Shown here: positions 11,718 through 20,508 of the stretch, one piece after another | Numbering within the stretch: position 1 is the stretch's first letter | Layout: each line of letters starts with the position of its first letter | Origin: Conoideocrella luteorostrata | Taxonomy: Eukaryota; Ascomycota; Sordariomycetes; Hypocreales; Clavicipitaceae | Length of the DNA stretch: 35,115 nt | Assembly: GCA_032433595.1 (NCBI GenBank) | Contig: JASWJB010000390.1 | Span: 1 to 35,115 of the forward strand | Direction of reading: 5' to 3' | The notes under the pieces: model-generated | Databases searched by the model: none | What the model was told of the DNA's origin: nothing | Seen by the model: only the letters and a program-made list of their open reading frames with translations | Program-made: the position numbers and the translations under genes

Positions 11718-12169
11718 ATGGCGTCATCCGAGACAACCAAACCCTCTGAAGAGCAGCCGGTCGCCGGGCAGGACAAGAACCTGGAGCAGAAGACCACAGC
11801 TCTAGGAGAGGACGATGAATTCGAGGACTTTCCCGTAGATGGTGCGTACGATCCACATTTCACAGAATTAAAAAAAATACGGAAACTTAGGGTGTGATGA
11901 CGGGGAAATGCGGTCAAATGCTGACAAGTTGGTAGACTGGCCAGAGGAACAGACAGAGGCGGCTCAGAACAGCGAGACCAAGCATTTATGGGAAGAGAGT
12001 TGGGATGACGACGATACGACGGACGATTTTTCTGCGCAGTTGAAGTGAGTTTTCCGGCATGCTTATACGCTGTTCACCACGAGATGTACAGTCCAGGGAA
12101 GTGTCGTTGAGAAAGCTAACGTGTCGCAGGGAGGAACTCAAAAAGGTCGAGGCGTCGAAGCGAAGATAG
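11718..12169 (+). CDS. SEM1: 26S proteasome / TREX-2 subunit SEM1 (DSS1)
   Basis: Three exons: 11718-11841, 11936-12044 and 12130-12169, encoding 90 aa. Introns are 94 bp (GTGCGT...GTAG) and 85 bp (GTGAGT...GCAG). The protein is short, very acidic and Trp-bearing, with the family hallmarks DEFEDFPVDDWPEE and LWEESWDDDD-DDFS, then a basic helical end (LKEELKKVEASKRR). SEM1/DSS1 is an intrinsically disordered subunit of the 19S lid, also found in TREX-2 mRNA-export complexes and BRCA2-type recombination complexes. Too interrupted and short to show as a long ORF. The start ATG (AAAATGG) has a good context, and the acidic blocks fall only in the spliced frame. Confidence 0.95.
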
Positions 12170-12497
12170 TGGCGTCGGAGTAGGTACGGAAGCTTAAATT
12201 GCTGGCAAAGAAAGAATCAATCTCATGAAATAATACTACGTTACGATCACTGGCGTTTTGCTTTGTCTGTCAGGACAGGCACTGTATGCTGAATTTAATG
12301 AGAACGTGTGCATTCTAGGCGATAATTGAGCATCACGATGGCGCCATTATCATGCCAGTTCCTTGTGTTGTGCGACGTATCTTGATCAAATTCGTAATAT
12401 TTCTCTATACTATAGGAGGGACTTCCCCGACCGACCTTAACCCCCATAAACGGCCCTCAGTCATCATTTTTGTTTTCGTCCTAGATAGGCTGCAAAT
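12170..12497. other. Convergent 3' interval (SEM1 / PGK)
   Basis: 328 bp between the 3' ends of SEM1 and the phosphoglycerate kinase gene. No gene is seen; it should contain both 3' UTRs. Confidence 0.6.
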
Positions 12498-14106
12498 TTA
12501 CTTACTCGACAGAGCAACAACACCAGGCAGAGCCTTGCCCTCCAGTAGCTCCAAGCTGGCACCACCACCGGTAGAAACGTGGCTGAGCTTTTTCTCAACA
12601 CCGTACTTGGCGGCCACGGTGGCCGTGTCGCCACCACCAATAATGACAATCTTGCCCTTTTCGCAGCCCTGGACGGCGGCATCAAGGATAGACTTGGTGC
12701 CGCTGGCGAACTTGTCAAACTCAAAAACACCGGCGGGGCCGTTCCACAGAATAGTCTTGGACTCGTCAATGGCCTCCTTGAAGAGGGCAGAGGACTTCTC
12801 GCCGCAGTCGAGACCCATCCAGCCATCGGGGATGCCCTCAGAGTCCTTGGCATAGCCAGAATTGGCGTCCTTGTCGAACTTATCGGCGGTGATAAAGTCC
12901 ACAGGCAGAACGACCTTGACGTTGTTCTTCTTGGCCTTCTCCATCAGGTCCTTGACGGTCTTGGAGCCAGCCTCGTCAAAGAGGGACCCACCAATGGGCA
13001 TGTTGTCGAGGACTTTCTTGAAGGTGAAGGCCATGCCGCCGCCCACAATGAGGGTGTTGACCTTGTCCAGCAGGTTGTCAATGAGCTGGATCTTGTCGGA
13101 GATCTTGGCACCTCCGAGGATGGCCAGGAAGGGGCGCTGAGGAGACTCGAGGGCCTTGGCGAAGTAATCCAGCTCGTTCTTCATGAGGAAACCAGCAGCC
13201 TTCTGGGGTAGATCGACACCGACCATGGAGGAGTGAGCACGGTGGGCGGTACCGAAAGCATCGTCTGCATACCCTCGTTAGCCATTGCACAAATTCCTGA
13301 AGCCAACGGGGTTTGAACGAGACATGTGCACTCACTGATGAAAATATCACCAAGGGCAGTCAAGCCCTTGCGGAACTCCTCAACCTTGGCCTTGTCGGCC
13401 TTGGTCTTGTTGCCTTCCTTGTCCTTGGAGCTACCCTCTTCCTCAATGTGGAATCGCAAGTTCTCGAGGAGGACAACAGCGCCACCATCTGCCTTGTTCA
13501 CGATAGCCTCAACCTCAGGGCCGACACAGTCGGGTGCAAATGTGACGCTCTTCCCCAGGAGCTTCTCAAGCTCGGGAACGACCGGTTGGAGGGAGTACTT
13601 GGAATTTGGGGAGCCATTTGGGCGGCCAAGGTGGGACATCAAAACAACCGACTTGGCGCCACTGTCGATAGCATGCTTGATGGTGGGTACGGCACCGACA
13701 ATTCGCTGGTTGTTGGTGATTTTCTTGTTGTCATCGAGAGGGACGTTGAAGTCGACCTGGAGAAGGTGTTTGTTAGCATGTGGCTAATTCCCTCGGCTCA
13801 ACTGTTACCCTCATGTAAATTGATCCAGATGCGCAGCGTGTATCGCAGCCTCTGTCGACAACGCCATTCTCGCATCTGATAGCACCCTACAGCCATGCAG
13901 ATAAGAGCAATGAATGACTTGGAGCAGCAATTCAATCTTTCCACCACGTCTCACAACCCAACTTTTCAATGCGTCTCATCTTGTTCTTGTTCACTAGGCA
14001 CATGTATTTACATGCGCGGGGCAGCAGCTCCCGAACTCACCCGAATCAGGACCCTCTTGCCCTTGAGGTCAACATCAGTAATCGAAAGCTTGCTTGCCAG
14101 AGACAT
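12498..14106 (-). CDS. PGK1: Phosphoglycerate kinase
   Basis: Three exons: 14106-14041 (22 codons), 13756-13336 and 13264-12498, with introns of 284 bp (GTGAGT...CCAG) and 71 bp (GTGAGT...GCAG); 417 aa, the normal eukaryotic length. It transfers the 1-phosphate of 1,3-bisphosphoglycerate to ADP in cytosolic glycolysis. Signatures seen: start MSLASKLSI, exon-2 VDFNVPL, substrate-binding [31 protein letters not shown] restored exactly across intron 2, [27 protein letters not shown], and the nucleotide-site GGGDTA followed by [13 protein letters not shown]. The protein ends ALSSK. Codon use is strongly C-ending, as expected of a highly expressed gene. The long first intron close to the start may carry transcription-enhancing elements, but none is obvious by eye. 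Confidence 0.98.
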
Positions 14107-15081
14107 CTTGCCGCGTAGTTGTTTCAGCGCGAAGAGAGACAGAAATCGAGTTTGAAGGAAGAATGTCGTGTTGATGTAGAAATTCCTGCTACAATTGCAC
14201 CAGGAGAAGGCGTAGTTATTTGTCGAAAGAAGTTTGGAGTTATGGAGGGGTCAACGGAGAGGCGGGGTGTTTGAATCATGAAGCAGCGCGATAGCTTTGG
14301 TGGGGTCAAATGCTCACTACTTTTTAGTGGGCAAGCGGCCGAACAGGAGGTGAAATGTTGAGCTGTTAGTGGCCATGGGCACCTGTGACGGAAACTGTGA
14401 CGTGACGCAAACAACCTAGAACCTTGCTGGGCCGCGCATTGTATGCAGTTTTGGACACGACAAAAAATCACTCAACCCATTTATCGCTCAATCCATGTCA
14501 TAGTTTGTCCACCGCCCTATGCAATGCACTCTTGATCCATTGGGCTGTTCCTGGACTGGTCTTCGTAACGCGAAGGATATTATTATACTACGATATAACG
14601 TAAGACGATGGGACATCAATATTCTTGTCGCGACGCCATCTTCACCTGCGACAACATGATTGCAATTTTCTTTTAAAATTAACATCGCTGATACTTCCAT
14701 AATACACTAAAGAACGCACCCTTCATTAAAAAAAAAACCCCCCCATACCCAGGCAGACAGCTGCATTTATCCTTAGCCGCTGATACTTTGCCATCAAGGC
14801 AGCCAAAAATCTTGCGCGAACTGTGTGAAATACGTCCCAAGCCAAAGAAAAATGCATTTCCCCTAACGCCAGATTGTGCAAAACCGTGGCAAATTCCGAG
14901 AGATTGAGTCTACTGCCCTATTGCGGACGCACCAAAAGCTGTTTCAACACCCGCACGTCATCGTCCATTCAACTATATTGCCATCAGGATCTGTCTTGTA
15001 CTCCGTCGATATCTGCAGCGTGCATTTCTGTACAAAGTTCGTCCACCAATTTATTAAATCGAGTCCGGGTCGATAATACCA
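14107..15081. other. PGK promoter and Mpv17-gene 3' interval
   Basis: About 1 kb. The part next to 14106 is pyrimidine-rich on the transcribed strand, a common trait of strong fungal promoters. There is an A10-C7 homopolymer pair at 14728-14744. No additional gene is seen. Confidence 0.6.
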
Positions 15082-15892
15082 CTAGTCGGATGCGTTTGAG
15101 AGGGATAAATACGCTGTCCAAGCAATACCGATAGTCGAGACAAAAGGCTGCAAAGAGAAGGCAGTTAGAAAAAAATGCGAGTACAAGAAGACGGTCAAAA
15201 ACTTACCAGTTGAAACTGTACAGGCATAAGACGGAAGTTGACGATTTGCACAGCTGGCCACACAACGTAGTTGGCCTTGAGGGTAGGCACATACATGTCA
15301 CGCAGCTTGTTTGTGACCGCGCGACGTCCGCCTCCCTCAGCAACAGTCATGGCGACAAAGAAAAGGCCAACACCAAAGGGGGCATATACAAGCTGGTCAA
15401 AGATGACGCGTTTCATGGCAGGACCGAACGCACTGGTCTTGGACATGGGGAAAGCTCGTTCGAGGAATCGAAACCACTTGAATTGGAGTGGTGCAACGCA
15501 AAAACCGTAGGCCATGAATCGAGTCAATCGCTCGAAGTCGAATGAGGGGGGAATAGCCTTCGAGTTGGGGATAAAGTCACGATCAAAATCGCCACTTTTA
15601 CGGTCGAGCTCGTGAATCTCGATGGAAAACTCATCCTGTTTAGTTAAACCAACGGTTTTTCGAGCGGAGCGGGTACGAATCGCGGTGATGCTTTGTGCAA
15701 CCGTGTCGGCAATGCCACCGAGGACGGCATTCGTGACCATCATGGTCATGACTGCAGAGCAGGAAAACCCCCGGTCAGTCCTGTGAGAATAAAATTCAGG
15801 GAAAACAAATAGGATGACAAGTCGATGTACGTACGTGGTCGTTCTTCATAGTATGTGTTGAATCGAGCAACTAATCTGGCAACCAAAGTCAT
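15082..15892 (-). CDS. Mpv17/PMP22 family membrane protein
   Basis: Three exons: 15892-15835, 15751-15207 and 15147-15082, with introns of 83 bp (GTACGT...GCAG) and 59 bp (GTAAGT...GCAG); 222 aa. The start MTLVARLVARFNTYYEERP matches the short N-terminus of Mpv17 proteins, followed by NAVLGGIADTVAQ. The diagnostic C-terminal block is present: FDQLVYAPFGVG, then LKANYVVWPAVQIVNF and, across intron 2, FVSTIGIAWTAYLS. Four membrane spans are expected. Family members sit in the mitochondrial inner membrane (yeast Sym1) or in peroxisomes and act as channel-like proteins; the target organelle is not determined. A charged insertion (RSARK...HELDRKSGDFDRD, about residues 48-80) between the first and second spans is longer than in Sym1. 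An extra 5' exon (16189-16121) would add 34 residues in frame; see findings. Confidence 0.92.
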
Positions 15893-17144
15893 CTCGATTA
15901 GGAAAACGATCGCATGGAGGATTGGCTGCATGGCAAGATGACACGAATTAGCACATGTCTCCCCGTCAAAAAATAAATTAAAATAAATAACAAAGGATAA
16001 ATAAAATGAAGAAAATGTCACAATGATGCGACACAGAGTTTAACGGGCTCATCGCAGGGATGCATCGAAACATATAGTATACGTGTTCGAGGAAATGTGG
16101 CGATAGAACGCAGTACGTACGATACGGCCGAAAAGGTATTTTTCGTTGACGGAGCGAAGAATCCGTCGCCGGCTAGATTCCCACAGCATGATGGACAATG
16201 AGTCGTGAAGGGCGAAAGATGGCGGAGATGAAATTGGTCGAAAGCGTGAAGAGGCCAACTTGCAAGGGAGAGCGAACGATGCCTTTCCAACGGGCAACGG
16301 ATTAGGACGGCGCCGCCGTGTGGCCCCAGAGGGAGGCTAGGCGGTTGACGATGGGTCGATGACGACAGAGTGACCGGAGACAGATACGGGCGGCGCTTTT
16401 GACCGCCGACCGTTGGGCTTGACTTGCCGGGCCGTAAATATGGATATGATTCAAATGGAAGAGATTCAGCGAGGTTGAGCTGGCGATGGGAAGATGATGG
16501 GCGGCCAGAATGATGGGTTGGACTGATGAGAAAGAAATGCGGAGTCTGCGTACGGAGTACACAAGAACGACTCCCTTGACTGTTGCGCAACCCGAAGGCT
16601 GACGGGCTAGGAAGGGATCTCACCAGGCCAAGCCAGACCAGACCCTTTGCGTGGTTGCGTGGCCCACGGGCGGCAAAGGCGAGGAGAGCGTCGGACGTAA
16701 GACTCAGTTCAACTCTGGGCCAACAGACAGCCAAAGCCAGCCAATACTGCGGGGGTGCTTAGGCGCCGGCAGGGGCGAAACTAGTTAACCAACTACTCTG
16801 TAACGGGGTGGTGCCACCCTACTGGCGGCACCCAGTCCCAGTCCAAGTTCGTGCTGAAGCAGCAAGACATGGCACGACAAGCAACGACGCTTATTGCAAC
16901 AGTCACCAAAGACGCATGATTCTGCAAATCGCAGAAAGGGTGTCACCAACATGAGACAGCCGCTGTATTTCTTCAAACGAGGTGCTATTCCGCGATAATA
17001 CCACCTTGCCACTGCCCCTGCTTCTCATGGAGCTCTACGGTGATAACATGGCGTTGACTGCCCAGAGTGCGGCCATGGCCAACGTCCTGGGCCAACAACC
17101 CTTTCGAAGACTGCAACCGCGCGCCAAAAGTTTCCTACTCCGTG
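15893..17144. other. Mpv17-gene 5' region and FMO 3' interval
   Basis: 1.25 kb. It includes an AT-rich tract (15965-16015) and one TACGGAGTA nonamer (16551-16559). A 238-codon minus-strand frame (16734-16018) is Ser/His/Pro-rich with no domain and is taken as the leader of the Mpv17-family gene, although an alternative coding exon may lie at 16189-16121. Confidence 0.5.
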
Positions 17145-19103
17145 CTACGCATCGTAGTGCCCGGTATTGAGGCCGTGCTCTACGGCATATATCTGCAGTG
17201 CAAGAAGAGACGAAAATTGGCGGCACCAGACAAAGCTGCCTGTCATGTACCAAAATCCCGGCACTCCTGTTGGCCTCCAGCACTGGCCGCGATGTCAGTC
17301 AATCTCGTTCAAGAGTTGTGGAATTCATGCATCAGGATACAGGCATATGTTTTACTTACACCTATGCGCTCCTGCTCGTTGTCCAGCAGGCCGAAGCCGG
17401 GAATTTTAGAATGGACTTCCTCGCCCATTAAACTCTTGACTGTCTGGTCGCATCGTTCGTAACCCGTCGCCAAAATCACTACATCAGAGTCAATGTCGGT
17501 GTCATTGCGCAGGGTGATGCCTGATGAATTGAACTCCTTGACGCCTTCTTCACATTGGTATATCTTGATTTTCCCATCTATAATCATCTGACTGGCGCCT
17601 TGATCAATGTAGAAGCAACCGGTCTTGACTATTTGGTAGTCGAGAAAACTAACGCCGTCACTACCGGTTCTCAGCGCCATTCCGGCTTCTCGTAGGCCGT
17701 CCAGGAGCGTTTTGTCATTTTCACACATCATCTTTGTGATGCCAACGGCCATTGCCCGAGCAAGCGAAGTTGGCAGGGAATTCGCCAGAAGATCTGCATC
17801 CTCCGTGCTGAGGCCAGGGGTGTTCCACAGCGCCATCTGGAATTTCTCAGTCGAGTCAAGAGAGATTGTGAATATAGGATGGCGTTGGACAATGGAGACA
17901 CCCTTTGCGCCGTGGTTCACCAGGTCTTGGGCAATATCATGAGCACTGGCTCCGCATCCCACGATTGTGATTCTCTTGTTTTCCAGATCTGGTATTTGCG
18001 AGGCGGACTTGTGCTCGGATGAATGGTAGATTTGCCCCGTGTACGACTTTTCGCCAGGGAATTGGGGCCAAATCGGGGCTTCGCTACAGATACCGGTGGC
18101 TAGAACGATGTGCTTTGTTTGAATAATGCATCGGCCACTAGGAGTGTCAGCTTCGACGGTATACTGCCTAGTCGACTCGTCGTACTTGATTGCATCGACC
18201 GAAACACTATGGGCAACATTGATGCCCATTATATTCTTGTAGCTCTCAATCCACTGAACCATGTGCTCCTTTTCGAGCCACCGGGGCCAGTTAGTCGGAA
18301 ACTTCAAGAAAGGGTAGTGATCGCTGTAGCTCGGCGTGTGTGATTTGATCGAGTCATATCGAGATCGCCAACCGGCACCGAGCTGGGACGATTTTTCCAC
18401 TACCAAATGCCTGAGACCCAAATTCTGGAGATGAGCGGCAATGGCAAGTCCGGATTGACCTGGTCGTTTTATGATACGTTAGCAAATCGGCCACTCCTAC
18501 GCTGACTGGTCTTCAAATACCTGCGCCAACTACCAATACCTGCAAATCCGTTGCCCTTGATTTCAAGTCATCAGTTGCATCGTTTGGAGGCTCTTGCTGA
18601 ATCACCGGGCTTCTGAGTCTCATAGGTTCCATCTCCTCTTGGCCTCTCAACCGCTCAAGTTGCGTAGATACCGTCCATGCCTTCCAATCGTCCAGCCCAA
18701 CGTTGGCCAAGCGAACCACGCCCCTCCCAGACCCAACAGTGGTCTGGAAGTTGAAGCCGGATTGGACATAAGTCATGCCCATCATGTCTACAAGCTGTGG
18801 CTGCAAGGCACCGCTAAGAACGATTTCTACTTTCTGAAGCCCGGCTGTTGACTCTGCTAGATACTGGCTAATGGCTTCAGGTCCGTATTTCGAGGTAAAG
18901 TCCCACGAGAGACTGACGAGGTCGCGCCACCACGACTCCTCAATAAAGAGATGCTCGAGGTTTTTGGCAGTCTTCTCAGACATACAGTTGGTCAAAGACG
19001 TAATCCATCTCTCCACGATGGGTTGCGGGTTGGTTTCTTTGTCTAAAGACTCGTGGAGAGTTAGACTTGGAATTCTTGAGCATGGTGGAAATTCGTTAGT
19101 CAT
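17145..19103 (-). CDS. Flavin-dependent monooxygenase (FMO type) with N-terminal NTF2-like region
   Basis: Three exons: 19103-18521, 18459-17360 and 17282-17145, with introns of 61 bp (GTATTT...CCAG) and 77 bp (GTAAGT...CCAG); 606 aa. Residues about 25-150 look like the NTF2/SnoaL-like domain common in fungal FMOs. Then come the FAD Rossmann motif VVGAGQSG (191-198, split by intron 1), an FMO-type fingerprint FPGEKSYTGQIYHSSEHK (328-345), the NADPH motif IVGCGASAHD (360-369), an ATGYERCD motif, and in the last exon WRPTGVPGFWYMTGSF and a GLNTGHYDA end. Uses NADPH and O2 to oxygenate a soft nucleophile (N or S) or possibly a ketone; the YHSS version suggests FMO/YUCCA-like rather than Baeyer-Villiger chemistry. 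Transcribed divergently from the IDO-fusion gene across 1.4 kb. The first exon may be incomplete; see findings. Confidence 0.88.
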
Positions 19104-20508
19104 AGTAAAAACAGAGGCACCGTTATAAGATTTAAGTAAAATGATGTATAAGAAGAAACAACTTACGAGAAAGAGGAATCAAATGTTTGGGCAAGTAGCA
19201 AGAATAAATAACAAACGCCAGCATCTTGTATACATCGTCTGTATTGAAGAATTATAAACGACTCTCTAGAACGACCTACCCACTTGTTACCCAATTTGGC
19301 ATTTGGCGTCAGCCAAAGTCCGCACGCGCTAACCGGATCGTCATCTTGTACGAGACGTGGATCAGTCATCAGTCAAAACAGCGCCTCAGTAATCGCCCAC
19401 TTGGTCCATGAACACATTCAAGCGGTCGTTGCTTTGGCTGGAAGTGCTAAAGTGCCGAAAGGGGGCTCAGGCCGGTTGAGCCCCATTGCGAGGAGTATCT
19501 ACTCTGCAAGGAGTAAGTAATTAGTTATCATTTATTCCTGACATGCACCGCATGATCCCTAAGTGACGGGGCGCGGCGTCTGCGTGTCTGATTGACCACG
19601 TTCCCTTTAGTTAAGTTAAATTTGTCCGATATTGTGCAACCCCAGGTCTTGCGGTTGTCCATCGCTGGCCGTTCTTTTCCTGATAAATACATTGCTGCAT
19701 AGGGAACTGTAAATCATTGCCATTCGAACAACGGATATTTTTCTGTATGTCAGAGCATTATGAGTGAATTGGTCTGTTGAGTGTTGTGAAAACTGCATCG
19801 CTGGCCAAAAGAAAGCGTCCTGCTTCTTCGTTTACCATGAACAACGTCGGTCACGCTTCAGACAGTTCGTGTAAGCGAAAGCAATTTCCCCAATTAGATG
19901 GAAGAAAACCAATGGTCAGTTCCGCCGTGCTGGATTGAACACTTCCAACAATTAGCTTAATGGTGCTAGCTGTTTGTAGCCACTCGTCCGATCAAAGGTA
20001 GCAACTGCTCTTTTCCGGGGCCATCAGTGCGCAAGACCGATACCAATAACCGAGGCCGCTACACTATTTGGCCATGTAAGTTGAGAAGTTTATAATGAGG
20101 TCATAGCAGAAACTCTTTGTGGTTTTGCGTTCCGTAGCTAAATTGAGTTTGGCTGCTCCCCACTTGTCCCTGATGCCGATGTCCAGCTTCAACGGCCGGA
20201 CTGTTTGCATCGTGGCGTCTCCGCCGCGCACGATCGGTTCTGAAGATGCTAGGCCGTACCTTAAATTAAAGCATTGACGTAACGCATGAGCTAGAAAGCG
20301 TCCTTAGGGCATTGCGTGTAACTAGATTTAGCCTTTGACCGTAGCTGAACGGATATCGAAGATATGTAGCCGATGTAAAATCCACGTTCACTGACTATTG
20401 ATCGGCTGTAGTTCGCAGCATTCCATTGATCTTTATAAAACAACGAAATCATCGGTCTGACCTGCCGTTCGTTCTGTTCCAAGCCATGCGTCTTGAACAT
20501 AAGCCATC
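19104..20508. other. Shared divergent promoter, FMO / IDO-fusion
   Basis: 1.4 kb between two divergent redox genes, so probably a bidirectional control region. It holds a good TATA element upstream of the plus-strand gene and a weaker TTTATAA on the minus strand at 19253-19259. I saw no convincing repeated zinc-cluster site. No further gene is seen, apart from a possible upstream FMO exon at 19167-19369. Confidence 0.55.
20434..20440 (+). promoter_or_regulatory. Putative TATA box of the IDO-fusion gene
   Basis: TATAAAA lies 69-75 bp upstream of the ATG at 20509, a usual distance for a fungal TATA box with a short leader. Prediction from sequence and spacing only. Confidence 0.5.

Noticed and set aside
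12579..13211. 210-codon plus-strand frame antisense to PGK
   Set aside because: A shadow of the strongly biased PGK codons on the opposite strand; PGK accounts for the sequence.
16018..16734. 238-codon minus-strand open frame
   Set aside because: Ser/His/Pro-rich with no family signature; it overlaps the probable leader of the Mpv17-family gene and another frame containing the better alternative exon.
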